64,000 nucleotides of DNA, from contig NZ_CP187970.1 of NCBI RefSeq assembly GCF_049942825.1, forward strand, positions 372,001-436,000, written 5' to 3'. This document shows, piece by piece, positions 23,800-33,177 of this stretch; the first letter of the stretch is position 1; each line of letters opens with the position of its first letter. The notes under the pieces were generated by a model, which saw only the letters and a list, made by a program, of their open reading frames with translations, was not told where the DNA came from and searched no databases. The stretch comes from Paenibacillus_G sp049942825. GTDB taxonomy: Bacteria > Bacillota > Bacilli > Paenibacillales > NBRC-103111. A program made the position numbers and the translations under genes.

Positions 23800-24393
23800 C
23801 TACCCCGGCCACAGGCGGGTAACGGCGTACAGCTGCGGACCTGCGGCGTCCATGTGGAACTCCGCCTTATAAATATCGGGCATCGACGTGCTCTGCCAGA
23901 AGGTGAAGTGATAGGCAGGGTCCCAGGCTCCGAGCATCAAAGTCATGATATCGCCGTGCGTGCCAAGAGCGAGCCTGCGGCCGGGGTTTGCGAGCAGCAG
24001 GCGCTGCAGGACGGCGGTTCCCCGCTGCCGTGCTTGCTCACTGGACTCGCCGCCGGGATAGCGGAGCAGGGGGTCCGCGAACAGTGCCCGTTTCGCTTCA
24101 TAGAAGGCTTCGCGTGAAGGGAACAGCGGCTCCTCCGACAGCTTCCGCTCCCGGAGGTCCTCTTCGAGCAGGATGGCCTGTCCAAGACGCTCCGCCAGCG
24201 GTTGCAGCGTCAGGACGGCACGCCGGTAAGGGCTTGAGACGAGGAGGTCGATCCCCTCGCCTTCGAGGAGCCGGGCCGCTCTCAGGGCGTCTTCTTCCCC
24301 TGCTGCAGACAAGCCGCGTTCCCGCTCCTGCCCGGCGGAGTAAGGGGAGGCTGCGTGTCTCACGAAATAAACGGTGGTAATGACCGCGGACAT
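23800..24393 (-). CDS. Histidine phosphatase superfamily protein (phosphoglycerate mutase-like)
   Basis: A 197-residue protein with the catalytic YFVRHAASPYS motif (RHG variant RHA, His about 12) near its N-terminus. The second conserved Arg is in VSSPYRRAVLT, then an acid residue in PGGESSEQARQRG and the second catalytic His in LALGTHGDIMTLML. This arrangement is diagnostic of the superfamily that forms a phosphohistidine intermediate. The substrate is unknown. The alpha/beta hydrolase gene ends 33 nt upstream in the same orientation, suggesting co-transcription. Confidence 0.88.
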   Translation of the reverse strand: MSAVITTVYFVRHAASPYSAGQERERGLSAAGEEDALRAARLLEGEGIDLLVSSPYRRAVLTLQPLAERLGQAILLEEDLRERKLSEEPLFPSREAFYEAKRALFADPLLRYPGGESSEQARQRGTAVLQRLLLANPGRRLALGTHGDIMTLMLGAWDPAYHFTFWQSTSMPDIYKAEFHMDAAGPQLYAVTRLWPG

Positions 24394-24426
24394 GATTCAT
24401 CTCCTTCCATCTTGAGGTAGGTGCGG

Positions 24427-25347
24427 TTACTTGATACGGCCGAACATAGCGATCGCGGAGGTTACGACAAGCGAGGGGTTCTGCGTATGCAGGTAATGCC
24501 CGCTGCCGGAGTCGGTCACATGGACGGAGTCATTCGAGAGGGCGGCCAGGCTGCGCTGCAGCTGAGCCCAGCGGGCTTCGCCGTCGACGAACACGTCGGG
24601 ATACCCGTGATTTCCGCCCGAGAGCACCGTGATGGGCAGGCTGCGCAGGAAGTCGGTCTGCCGGCCCTGGTCGATCTGGCTGTAGGTGTTGTACACATCC
24701 GGGTCATAGTGGCCTTCCCTTCCGCCGGATGCGGCGAGATCCTCTTCCACGATGCTTCTTCGCGTCTCAGCCGGGTATTCGGCGAATAGGACGTCCTCCA
24801 TATGTTCATGAGAGGCATCGACGAAGATCAGGCCTTTGACGGATGCCGGGTACAGATAGGCATATTCCCGGATATAGAGTCCGCCCATGGAATGGCCGAT
24901 GAACACAAGAGGGCCGTTCACTCCCGCCTTCTTGAGGAGCAGGTTCAGCCGGTTCGCCGCATCCTGCGCGGAATAGGAGGCCGAGGCGGGGGCATCGCTC
25001 AGGCCGATATTGGCCCGGTCATAGGTAACCACCTGTGTGACCTTGGCCAGCTCTGCGGCTGCCGCATCCCAGATTCCGGAGGAGTCCCCGTAACCGTTCT
25101 CGAAGACGACCGTAGGCGTCCCGGTGCGGCGCTCCCCGCGGATTGTGAGATGCAGCCCGTAGCCGCCGATGTCCACTTTACCCTGGAAGACAGTGCCGGA
25201 TTCCGCCACGGGCCGGTCCGTGGTGGAGTCTCCCTCCGAGGGGGAGGCTGTGGCGGCTGCGTCTCCCCCCGCAGCCTGCGCGTAAGGAACCGGCAGAGAG
25301 ACCGAAAGAAGAAAGGATAATGCCGCTGCGATACTTCTGCGCTTCAT
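24427..25347 (-). CDS. Secreted alpha/beta-fold hydrolase
   Basis: The 306-residue product has a signal peptide (MKRRSIAAALSFLLSVSLPV, then PYAQAAGG) and an alpha/beta-hydrolase fold. The oxyanion region is VFENGYGDSSGIW, the nucleophile elbow GHSMGG (Ser), the acid probably Asp in LIFVDASHEHM or a later residue, and the His in DSGSGHYLHTQNP. It is expected outside the membrane as an esterase or lipase-like enzyme. A GTG-AGG-TG ribosome site favours ATG 25347 over an ATG 21 nt upstream that has none. It precedes the histidine phosphatase gene. Confidence 0.85.
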   Translation of the reverse strand: MKRRSIAAALSFLLSVSLPVPYAQAAGGDAAATASPSEGDSTTDRPVAESGTVFQGKVDIGGYGLHLTIRGERRTGTPTVVFENGYGDSSGIWDAAAAELAKVTQVVTYDRANIGLSDAPASASYSAQDAANRLNLLLKKAGVNGPLVFIGHSMGGLYIREYAYLYPASVKGLIFVDASHEHMEDVLFAEYPAETRRSIVEEDLAASGGREGHYDPDVYNTYSQIDQGRQTDFLRSLPITVLSGGNHGYPDVFVDGEARWAQLQRSLAALSNDSVHVTDSGSGHYLHTQNPSLVVTSAIAMFGRIK

Positions 25348-25674
25348 AAGAAAAGGACACCTCACCATATGGGTAATTTTGCCAAACGTCGTATAGGTTT
25401 GACGGCTGAATTGTACCCCAACACGGTATTGAAGTAAAGTAAACAGGGAAGAAAAGGGCCGTATCTTACGAATCGTTTGGGGGCAGCGCCGTATGACTCT
25501 GGAGTGTCCAGTGGAAAGCCGGGTCGCAGGGAAACCGGAGGAAGGTATATCGAAGAGGGAACGGTAAAAGCGGGAGAAGGGCCGGGTACGTTTCCCGCAG
25601 CTTCAGGAGGGCAAGGATAAACGAAGGAGCCTTGCCGAAGCAGGGCAGCCGGATAAGGAAGGGAGGGGATCCGA
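25348..25674. other. Divergent intergenic region between the hydrolase and GH3 genes
   Basis: About 330 bp that must carry promoters in both directions. I see no palindromic operator, RNA motif or extra gene that I can support. GGGAGGGGATCCG at the right end is the ribosome site of the GH3 gene. Confidence 0.45.
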
Positions 25675-26979
25675 ATGAGGAAAGCGGCAAGGTGGTTTTG
25701 TATTCTGTTGGTTATGATAACCGCGGCCGGAATGGAGGGCTGCGGATCCAAAGCACCGGCCCCCCCGGCGGGGCAGACAGCCCCTCAGCCGCAGCAGCCG
25801 GCGGAGCCGTCCGGTGAGGCCGGGCAGGAGCAGGTTCAGCCGGCGCTGAAGCCGCGCGATGAGATCCGGGACCAGGTGGAAGCCATGTCCCTTGACGAGA
25901 AAGTAGGGCAGCTGCTGCTCGTCGGGCTGGACGGCACGGTGGTGGACGGGCATGCACGGGAGTGGATTCATACCTATCATGCCGGGGGCTTCATCCTGTT
26001 CCGGGATAATATTGAGAATGCGGCCCAGCTGGCACAGCTGACGGGGGATCTGAAGGAAGCGAATCGGAGCGGCGGGGGTGTCCCGCTGTGGCTCAGCCTG
26101 GATGAGGAGGGCGGCCGGGTCAGCCGGATGCCGGCGGAGCTGGCGAAGCCCCCTTCCGCGGCGGCCGTAGGCCGGGCTGACAAGCCGGCCGCATCGCTGG
26201 CCATCGGGCGCGCCGTCGGCAGAGAGCTCGGGGCCTTCGGCATGAACATGAACTTTGCCCCGGTGCTCGATGTGTTCAGCAATCCGGGCAACACCGTGAT
26301 CGGGGACCGGGCGTACGGTCGGGATCCGGCACAAGTCATCCGCATGGGCATCCAAGCGATGAAGGGACTGCAGTCACAGCAGGTGGCGGCGGTCGTGAAG
26401 CATTTTCCGGGGCACGGGGACACATCCGTGGACTCCCACTACGGGCTTCCCGTCGTAACGCATGATCTCGACCGGCTGCGGAAGGTGGAGCTGAAGCCAT
26501 TCGCCGAGGCGGTCCGCAGCGGGGCCGATGCCGTGATGGTTGCCCATATTCTTCTGCCGAAGCTGGATGCGGAGGTGCCGGCCTCCCTCTCCCGCCGTGT
26601 GGTTACCGGTCTCCTCAGGGAGGAGATGGGCTTCAGCGGGGTTGTCGTAACCGATGATCTCGTGATGGGGGCGATTACCAAGCGCTATGATCTTGGACAG
26701 GCGGGAGTACAGGCGGTAGCCGCAGGGGGGGATGTGCTGCTCGTCGGTCACGGGTATGAGGCCGGTACGGCGGTATTCTCGGCGGTCAAGCGCGCGGTGC
26801 AGGAGGGGGTCATCACGGAGGCGAGGCTGAAGGAGAGCGTGGTGCGCATTCTGCGGCTGAAGGCGAAGTACCGTCTCCGCGATGAACGCCCGGGGGCTGT
26901 GGACACCGCCGCGCTGAACGAGGAGATGAAGAACGCGATGAAGGGCCTTGAGGCGCCGCTTCCGGCGGGAGGAAAGTAG
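25675..26979 (+). CDS. Lipoprotein glycoside hydrolase family 3 (beta-N-acetylhexosaminidase, NagZ-type)
   Basis: The 434-residue protein begins with a lipoprotein signal (MITAAGMEGCGSKAP, Cys23) and a Pro/Gln-rich linker, so it is surface-anchored. The GH3 core shows VGQLLLVGLDG, LDEEGGRVSRMP (substrate-binding Asp-Glu), NFAPVLDVFSNPGN, and KHFPGHGDTSVDSHYGLP. This last motif holds the His-Asp general acid/base pair typical of NagZ-like enzymes. VVTDDLVMGAI carries the nucleophile Asp. It probably removes N-acetylglucosamine from muropeptides during wall turnover. Similar lipoprotein enzymes are known in Bacillus (NagZ/YbbD). Confidence 0.9.
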   Translation: MRKAARWFCILLVMITAAGMEGCGSKAPAPPAGQTAPQPQQPAEPSGEAGQEQVQPALKPRDEIRDQVEAMSLDEKVGQLLLVGLDGTVVDGHAREWIHTYHAGGFILFRDNIENAAQLAQLTGDLKEANRSGGGVPLWLSLDEEGGRVSRMPAELAKPPSAAAVGRADKPAASLAIGRAVGRELGAFGMNMNFAPVLDVFSNPGNTVIGDRAYGRDPAQVIRMGIQAMKGLQSQQVAAVVKHFPGHGDTSVDSHYGLPVVTHDLDRLRKVELKPFAEAVRSGADAVMVAHILLPKLDAEVPASLSRRVVTGLLREEMGFSGVVVTDDLVMGAITKRYDLGQAGVQAVAAGGDVLLVGHGYEAGTAVFSAVKRAVQEGVITEARLKESVVRILRLKAKYRLRDERPGAVDTAALNEEMKNAMKGLEAPLPAGGK

Positions 26980-27056
26980 CACATCCGGCCGGCTGTACCG
27001 CGGAGGTATCTGCTTGTGAAGTGCTTCTGGGAGAAGCCGAAAAGAGCCGGCAGCGA

Positions 27057-27503
27057 TTATCGGGAATCACTGCGGCTCATGGCGGTACTCAGCAGCTCCA
27101 GGCTCTCGAGCACTTGGGCCTGCTTGTCTGGGGGGACGTGGCGCAGCAGGCCTTCGATATAAATCTCCAAGGTGTCCGCGATCATGTCAGCTTGCTGTTC
27201 ACCCTGCGGCGTCAGGGACAGGACCACGAAGCGTCTGTCCCTCGGGTCGGGGATGCGGCTGATAAGCCTCATCTCCACAAGCTGATGCACCTGGCGGCTG
27301 AGGGTGCTCGTATCTGCGCTGAGCACCTGGCCGAGGTCGTTCAGCGACAGGTTGGGGCGCCTGCCGAGCTCGTACAGCACGTGGCTTTGGAGCACGGAGA
27401 CGCCGCAGCATTGGGCGCCGTCCTTTTGCAGCAGCCCGAACCGGTGGACGAGCCCCTGCATCATTTCCCGGACATGGGTATACTCGGGTCGTTGTGTATT
27501 CAT
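27057..27503 (-). CDS. MarR-family transcriptional regulator
   Basis: A 148-residue winged-helix regulator. The HTH reads LSLNDLGQVLSADTSTLSRQ, followed by the wing RIPDPRDRRFVVLSLTPQGE, the standard MarR DxRDxR motif. A CC pair near residue 31-32 (GAQCCGVSV) could be redox-active, as in some MarR-type thiol sensors. Start MNTQRPEY at 27503 has AGGTGAT upstream; the two ATG codons further upstream are too close to it. It is convergent with the GH3 gene and its target is not evident. Confidence 0.85.
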   Translation of the reverse strand: MNTQRPEYTHVREMMQGLVHRFGLLQKDGAQCCGVSVLQSHVLYELGRRPNLSLNDLGQVLSADTSTLSRQVHQLVEMRLISRIPDPRDRRFVVLSLTPQGEQQADMIADTLEIYIEGLLRHVPPDKQAQVLESLELLSTAMSRSDSR

Positions 27504-27560
27504 GGGCATCACCTGATTCCGTTATACCATGAAGGATTTGATAATCACAGCTATGGCGTT

Positions 27561-27599
27561 ATAAAAAAATAAGGAGACGGCCGAAATCGGCCCTCTCCC
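27561..27599 (-). terminator. Terminator of the PAS hybrid kinase gene
   Basis: On the minus strand GGAGAGGGCCGA pairs with CGGCCGTCTCC around a short loop, followed by TTATTTTTTT. It lies 20 nt after the kinase stop codon. Confidence 0.78.
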
Positions 27600-27618
27600 C
27601 GCCTGCTTCTACCCGCTC

Positions 27619-30600
27619 TTAGTGTTTCCTCCCCGGGATCATCTGCGTCTGGATCCGACGCAGCAGGGTCCGCAGCTCCCCGGTACCGGGGGACCTCGCC
27701 GCCACATACGCCATGCCGGCCTCCGTATAACGCTTCTGCCCGCCGCCCCCTCCGACAGGTGCCAGGCCGATCACGACCGGCCGGCGTTCCGCCGGTAGCA
27801 GGGATTGGATGCGGGAGGAGGCGGTCACCCCGTCCATGACCGGCAGGGACGTGCTCATGAGAACGAGATCGTAGCGCTGGCGCTGAACGGCCTTGACCGC
27901 GGCGAGCCCGTTTGGCACCGTATGGGCCGTGTGCCCTAGACGGCTTAAGATCCGCTGGAGGTGCAGCCGGGCGGCCTCCGTCTCCTCGGCGACGAGAATG
28001 TGCAGCGGCCTGTCGGCCCCGTCTTCGTCTGTTCGTCCGTCCTCGACTGCAGCGCTCCAGGGGCTGACAGCCTCATATGAAGGAGAGAACGCCGGCTGAA
28101 TCTCTACCGCGGGAACCTCCGCCACCTCCTCGGGGAAGAGCAGGGTGAAGGTGAAGACGGACCCCGTCCCCTCCGTGCTCTCTACCGAGATGGTACCGCC
28201 CATGAGCTCGACGAGCTTTTTGCAGATCGCAAGCCCCAGTCCGGTGCCTCCGTACTTGCGGTTCACGCCGGGATGAACCTGGGAGAACGACTGGAACAGG
28301 TGATGAAGCTTCTCGGCCGGAATGCCGATGCCCGTATCCGCTACCGTGAAGTCGAGCATCCAGGATCCCGCGGTGTCCAAGCGGCGGCTGCGGACCGTTA
28401 AGGTAATGTTCCCCGTCTCAGTGAACTTCAGCGCGTTGCCGACCAGATGGATCAGGATCTGCTTCACCCGGGTGGAGTCGCCGAGCAGCGGCGGCATGCC
28501 CGCCCCCAGGTCCGCCCTTAGCCGCAGTCCTTTCTCCTGGGCCTTCGGCGTAAAAAGATCGAGTACCTCCCGCACCGTGTCCTGCACTTGGAAGCGGTGG
28601 TGTTCAAGGACCATTTTGCCTGCCTCGATTTGGCTGAAGTCCAGGATATCCCCGAGGATGCGCAGCAGGGAGTCGCCGCTCTGGCGGATGATCTCCGCGT
28701 ATTCCCGCTGCTCCTCCGTCAGCTCCGTATCGAGCAGGATATCCGTCATGCCGATGATGCCGTTCAGGGGCGTACGGATCTCATGGCTCATGACCGCTAG
28801 GAATTCCGACTTGGCCTCGGCTGCCCGCTCAGCCGATTCCTTCGCCTGGATGATCTCGCGCTCGCTTGTCGTGTCGGTGAAGATCACGACGGCCCCCATC
28901 AGCCTCCCGTGATCGTAGATCGGGTGTGTGCGGTACTCCACGAGGAAGGAGGAGCCGTCCTTGCGCCAGAACACTTCATCGGTCACGTATCGGGAGAGCC
29001 CGTCCCGCGCCGTCAGGAAAATGGGGCACTCCCTACGTGGATAAGGGCTGCCGTCCGGCTTCGAGTGATGGACCGAGGGATGGACCCGCTTTCCTTCGAA
29101 TTCTTCCGGCGTATAGCCGAGCATATCAGAGGCGGCGGGGTTCAGGAATACGCCCCGCCCGGACAGGTCCACCCCGTAGATGCCTTCGGCTACCGAGTTC
29201 AGGATCAGCGTATACCGGCTGCTCAGCTTCTGGATTTCCTCCAAATGCTTTTTGCGTTCGGTAATGTCGCTGGCCATGCCGTAGACCCCCACCACCCGGC
29301 TTTCCACTACAATCGGCACATACTGCATTTGGACGTCGATGTCTCTGCCGTCCTTGCTGCGAAGGATCATCTCCCCGTTCTGCGGCACCCCTTGGCAGGC
29401 CAAGGTCCAATAGCCGGAGGCCCTCGGAAGATCACAGGGGGCCACGAGCCGTCCATGAGAGCTTCCGAGCAGCTCCCCGCGGCTGCAGCCGACCAGTTGT
29501 TCCAACGAGGCGTTGACACTCGTAAGCCGTCCTTCGAGATCCATCGAGTAGATAGCCGACGGATGGTAATCGAAAAGCGATTTGAACCGCTGCTCGCTCT
29601 CCCGCAGGCGGTTTTCCATGCTTTTGCGCTCCGTGATGTCCTGGGTGGTCCCAATCATGGAGGCGGCGCGGCCGTCCGGGCCCCGGCAGATGTCGGCCTG
29701 CGCATGAATATGGCGGAGCTTGCCGCTAGGCAGCACAACCCGGTAGTCACAGTTAAACGGGGCGCCCTGCAGAGCGCGTCGTACGGCAAGGTCGACCCCA
29801 TCCCGGTCTTCGGGATGGATGCTGGAGAGGAAGGCGTCGTACGAGCGTACCTCCCGGCCAAAAATCCGCTGAAACTCCGCCGAGCCCTCCACGCGGTCCG
29901 ACAAGACATCCCAATGCCAGGAGCCGCAGCGGGCGACCCGCTGCGCCGCGGCCAGGCTCTCCTCGCTGTGCGTCAGGTGCTCCTCCATCCGCCGGCGGTG
30001 CGTGATATCCCGCCCGATCCCGAGGTAGTGCTGGACGGCCCCGTCGGTGCTTCGGACCGCTTTGAAGGTCGTCTCCACCCAGACGTACTCTCCGGACGCA
30101 CGGCGGAACCGGCAGGTAAAGACGTCTTCGTCTGCGTAGGAGCGGCCCTGGAGCGCTTCATAGTCCTCCGGATGATACAGGGCGGACAGCCGGGTGCCTT
30201 CCAGCTCTTCCGGCGTATACCCCAGCAGTTTGCTCACGGAGGGGGAGATGAACCGGCAGACCCCGTCGGGCGTCGAACACGAGATGATATCCGTTGCATG
30301 GGTTGCGATCAGCTCGTACCGTTCTTCGCATTCTCTGCGTTTGCGCTCGTGCTCGAGGGTCTTGGTCACGTCTTTGCCAATAGCGTAGACTCCGGTGATC
30401 CGCCCGTCCGAGACGATCGGAATGTACGTTACCTCGAGATCGACCTTCCTCCCGTCCTTGCAGGTCAGCGGCATCAGGAACGGGGAGGCGGCCTTCCCGC
30501 ACAGGGCTTTGGAGAACTCTCTCTCCCGGCGTTCGCCCAGCTCTCTGTCCCTGGACAGCTCGGCGATTACCGCCTCGGCAGCCTCGTGCAGGGAATAGCC

Positions 30601-30750
30601 CGTAAGCCGCAGAGCGGCCGGGTTCGCATGAAGATGACGCCCGTCGCAATCGAGAATATAGATGGCGTCGGGGTGATGCTCGAAGAGGGACGGGTAGAGG
30701 CCGCTTTGGGCCGGCAGGGCCGGTGTCGCCGGGTTGAAGTCGTGAGGCAA
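27619..30750 (-). CDS. Hybrid sensor histidine kinase with five PAS domains and a degenerate receiver
   Basis: This cytoplasmic kinase of 1043 residues has no transmembrane segment. Five PAS domains follow one another (about 18-135, 145-265, 270-390, 390-515, 520-650), several with PAC-type endings (IGRDITHRR, IGTTQDITERK, YGMASDITERK). The HisKA motif is AVMSHEIRTPLNGIIG (His656). The HATPase shows N box HLVGNALKFT, G1 VADTGIGIPA and G2 GGTGLGLAI, all intact. The C-terminal receiver (about 925-1040) is degenerate: where the phosphorylated Asp should be, the sequence is LVLMSTSLPVMDG (Ser966), and the conserved Lys before Pro is absent (ARSPGT). Start is TTG 30750 with AAAGGAT upstream. No partner regulator is adjacent. 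Confidence 0.9.
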   Translation of the reverse strand: MPHDFNPATPALPAQSGLYPSLFEHHPDAIYILDCDGRHLHANPAALRLTGYSLHEAAEAVIAELSRDRELGERREREFSKALCGKAASPFLMPLTCKDGRKVDLEVTYIPIVSDGRITGVYAIGKDVTKTLEHERKRRECEERYELIATHATDIISCSTPDGVCRFISPSVSKLLGYTPEELEGTRLSALYHPEDYEALQGRSYADEDVFTCRFRRASGEYVWVETTFKAVRSTDGAVQHYLGIGRDITHRRRMEEHLTHSEESLAAAQRVARCGSWHWDVLSDRVEGSAEFQRIFGREVRSYDAFLSSIHPEDRDGVDLAVRRALQGAPFNCDYRVVLPSGKLRHIHAQADICRGPDGRAASMIGTTQDITERKSMENRLRESEQRFKSLFDYHPSAIYSMDLEGRLTSVNASLEQLVGCSRGELLGSSHGRLVAPCDLPRASGYWTLACQGVPQNGEMILRSKDGRDIDVQMQYVPIVVESRVVGVYGMASDITERKKHLEEIQKLSSRYTLILNSVAEGIYGVDLSGRGVFLNPAASDMLGYTPEEFEGKRVHPSVHHSKPDGSPYPRRECPIFLTARDGLSRYVTDEVFWRKDGSSFLVEYRTHPIYDHGRLMGAVVIFTDTTSEREIIQAKESAERAAEAKSEFLAVMSHEIRTPLNGIIGMTDILLDTELTEEQREYAEIIRQSGDSLLRILGDILDFSQIEAGKMVLEHHRFQVQDTVREVLDLFTPKAQEKGLRLRADLGAGMPPLLGDSTRVKQILIHLVGNALKFTETGNITLTVRSRRLDTAGSWMLDFTVADTGIGIPAEKLHHLFQSFSQVHPGVNRKYGGTGLGLAICKKLVELMGGTISVESTEGTGSVFTFTLLFPEEVAEVPAVEIQPAFSPSYEAVSPWSAAVEDGRTDEDGADRPLHILVAEETEAARLHLQRILSRLGHTAHTVPNGLAAVKAVQRQRYDLVLMSTSLPVMDGVTASSRIQSLLPAERRPVVIGLAPVGGGGGQKRYTEAGMAYVAARSPGTGELRTLLRRIQTQMIPGRKH

Positions 30751-30946
30751 GGCCGATCAAATCCTTTCCTATCCGTTCATGTCCGCAGGCTCTTGGGGAC
30801 TGTTACTTATGTTTAAAGAATTTACGGCGGCGTTGAAACAAGGGAGGAACGCCCAATACCAATAAATTCTAGGAAAAAAATTCCAAGCCCATGCATCCCT
30901 AAGCGCTTTGTGGTACGATGAGAGAAACGGCAGGGAGGGACGATGG

Positions 30947-31222
30947 ATGAACACACGTGCCTATAACCCTTATGAAGATCCGGCGCTGCATGCCACCCAG
31001 ACGCACCGCAGCCGCGGATGGGGTGCAGAAGAACGGGTGCCTTTCAATGATGCGATCTCTCATTTTGATACCGTGAATGGTTTTCGGATGCCGAAGCGGA
31101 TAGAGGAGCTGCCTTCGAGTATCCGGACGGCCTTCCGGATCTACGCTTTGGTGTCGGCGGTCTCACTGGCCGCCGTGCTGGCCGATTCGCTGATCTCCTC
31201 GGTCGGCGCACGCCTCCCTTAA
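30947..31222 (+). CDS. Small protein with one C-terminal transmembrane segment
   Basis: The 91-residue product begins MNTRAYNPYEDPALHATQ with a polar, His-containing region. It ends in one hydrophobic helix, RIYALVSAVSLAAVLADSLI, so it is probably a tail-anchored or single-pass membrane protein. I recognise no family. ATG 30947 follows GGGAGGGA, and the promoter region is divergent from the PAS kinase. Conservation in relatives would be the best test of its reality. Confidence 0.55.
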   Translation: MNTRAYNPYEDPALHATQTHRSRGWGAEERVPFNDAISHFDTVNGFRMPKRIEELPSSIRTAFRIYALVSAVSLAAVLADSLISSVGARLP

Positions 31223-31344
31223 GAAAAAAATAAGATTTGGGTGGGGGCATTTTATAGCAGATGCGTTTAATATATATATAGATACAGAATCGTCCTGTAC
31301 AAGAGATTGAGGGCGGTACATGAAACCATGCAGGGGGTACGTTC

Positions 31345-32550
31345 ATGAATTGGAGTAAGGGGACGGCGGAGCGGGTCCGGGTGCTCGTGCTCTCCGGCAA
31401 TCTGGGAGATGGACACCGGCAGGCGGCCAAAGCTCTGGCGGAAGCCTCCCGGCTCGGCACCCGTGAAGCGGTGGATACGGAAGTCGTCGATTTCATGCAG
31501 CGCGTCTATCCCCAATTGCAGCACGTCGTCAAATTCGGATTTCTGAAAATGGTGGAAAAAACGCCATCCATCTACGGATATTTTTATCATAGGACCAAAT
31601 ATGACAAAGGGCTCTCGCCCTTGTTTGCGCTGTTCCTGCGGCTGGGACGGCGCGCTCTGCTGCGTCTTGCGGCCGAATACCGTCCTGACGCGATTATCTG
31701 TACCTTCCCGCTTGCCGCGGCAGCCGTGTCGCTCCTCAAGGAGGAAGGGCGGCTGCACGTTCCGCTGATCACGGCAATCACGGACCACACGGATCACGCG
31801 TTGTGGCTGAACCCGGCCACGGATCTCTATCTCGTCGGTTCGGCGCAGGTGGCTTCCGCGCTGCGCGCCCGCGGCATCGCTTCCTCGCGGATCGCAGTAA
31901 GCGGCATCCCCGTAGCGCCGCGGTTCCATGAGGAAGAAGACCGCGCGGTGGTGCGGCGGGAGCTGGGCCTGCGGCCGGACATGCCCGTCGTGCTGGTGAT
32001 GGGCGGAGGCGGCGGACTGCTCAGCGAAGGCATCCGGTCTCTCCTGCGCTCCGAAGACGTGTGCGTGGATGTGCAGCTCGTCATCGTCTGCGGCAGCAAT
32101 GAGGCCGTGAAGCGCGAGCTGGAAGAGGAGCTCAGGCGCCGTCCCTCTGGACGGGTCCGGCTGCTGGGCTTCGCGGGAGATATCCACCGCTGGATGTCGG
32201 CGGCGGACCTGCTGCTGACCAAGCCCGGCGGGCTGACGACCTCTGAGGCCGTGGCCAAAGCGCTGCCGATGCTCCTCTACAAGCCGATCCCCGGCCAGGA
32301 GGAGGACAACGCCGCCGTGCTTGAGCGCGCCGGCGTGGCTGTGCTGGCTGAGGGCGGCCGGGCTCTGACGGACCAGCTGCTGGAGCTGGTCCGTGATCCG
32401 GGCCGCCTGGCGCACATGCGCCGGCGGGCGGAGGCGTTCCGCATCGCGAGGCCGGCCGAGCGGGCCTGGGAGGCGGTGCTGGCGCTGCAGCCGCGGTCTC
32501 AGCCCGAGCTGGCGCCGCGCCCCGAGCTCAGCGTGCGCAAGGCCTGGTAG
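31345..32550 (+). CDS. MGDG synthase / UgtP-type processive diacylglycerol glycosyltransferase
   Basis: At 401 residues this resembles GT28-type lipid glycosyltransferases. The N-terminal half has RVRVLVLSGNLGDGHRQAAKAL, the MGDG-synthase GxGH signature. A long acceptor-binding region follows (FLKMVEKTPSIYGYFYHRT), then ITDHTDHALWLNPATD. The C-terminal donor site is VVLVMGGGGGLLSEG and LLTKPGGLTTSEAVAKALPML, where nucleotide-sugar is bound. Such enzymes transfer glucose or galactose to diacylglycerol, making glycolipids that can anchor lipoteichoic acid. This gives a functional link to the LtaS-like gene at 5 kb, but the two are 24 kb apart. The 3' end lies inside a tandem repeat (see 32504-32760). 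Confidence 0.85.
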   Translation: MNWSKGTAERVRVLVLSGNLGDGHRQAAKALAEASRLGTREAVDTEVVDFMQRVYPQLQHVVKFGFLKMVEKTPSIYGYFYHRTKYDKGLSPLFALFLRLGRRALLRLAAEYRPDAIICTFPLAAAAVSLLKEEGRLHVPLITAITDHTDHALWLNPATDLYLVGSAQVASALRARGIASSRIAVSGIPVAPRFHEEEDRAVVRRELGLRPDMPVVLVMGGGGGLLSEGIRSLLRSEDVCVDVQLVIVCGSNEAVKRELEEELRRRPSGRVRLLGFAGDIHRWMSAADLLLTKPGGLTTSEAVAKALPMLLYKPIPGQEEDNAAVLERAGVAVLAEGGRALTDQLLELVRDPGRLAHMRRRAEAFRIARPAERAWEAVLALQPRSQPELAPRPELSVRKAW

Positions 32551-32760
32551 GCGGGCTTGCGGAGGCGCGCGAGCGTAGCAGGCGGAGCGGGCCCCCACGG
32601 GTGCGTGGCTGAGCTGGCGTCGCGTCAGGTCCGGCGTGGGTAAGGCCTGGTAGGCAGGCTGGCGGAGGCATGCGCGCGAGCGTAGCTGGCGGAGCGGGCC
32701 CCTGCGGGCGTGAGGCTGGACTGGCACCGCGTTGGGCCCGGCGTGGGTAACGCCGTCACG
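32504..32760. repeat. Tandem repeat of about 103-107 bp that begins inside the glycosyltransferase 3' end
   Basis: The last codons and stop of the glycosyltransferase (AAGGCCTGGTAG, 32539-32550) recur at 32642-32653. The preceding GAGCTGGCGNCGCG also recurs (32504, 32611 and, in weaker form, near 32719), as does GGAGGCATGCGCGCGAGCG. There are two full units and a decayed third. The first unit is coding, the rest is not. Confidence 0.7.
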
Positions 32761-32933
32761 GGGCCGGTTGAACCCGTAGGCAGGTGCTGCGGGGTTTCTA
32801 GTAACGTAGCACCTTCTTGCTGCAGCTGAAACCAGTTCTGCGGCGTCTTGAAGCTAGCCTCTACGACGGGCCGGTGGGCTGCGCATGGCTGTCTAACGGT
32901 ATCACCTGTCTTAAATATAGGAAAAGAAGAGTA

Positions 32934-33123
32934 AATAAAGGAACTGAGATGCCTTATTTGGGTATTTCCCATCATTTCCTGAGGAATAGCGGAACTCAGG
33001 TATCTTATAGAGCACCGGGAGGCCGAAAATCCCTTTGATACGGTCATTTAAGGTATCTCAGTTCCGCTATTTTTGAAAAGGCCTCTTGTAGAACGTGAAT
33101 AGAGCACCTGAGTTCCGCTATTT
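32934..33123. repeat. Intergenic repeat element copy B (four 25-bp units arranged + + - -)
   Basis: Units read AATAAAGGAACTGAGATGCC at 32934, AATAGCGGAACTCAGGTATC at 32985, and the reverse complement at 33046-33071 (AAGGTATCTCAGTTCCGCTA) and 33098-33123 (CACCTGAGTTCCGCTATTT). The order + + - - equals copy A at 12404-12610. Both contain an ATTTCCC...CATTTCC spacer between adjacent units. Confidence 0.78.
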
Positions 33124-33177
33124 GCTTATCTGCGGCTTGCTCCTTGTTGGAATCCCGGGAAGGCCGCTCAGGTACAC

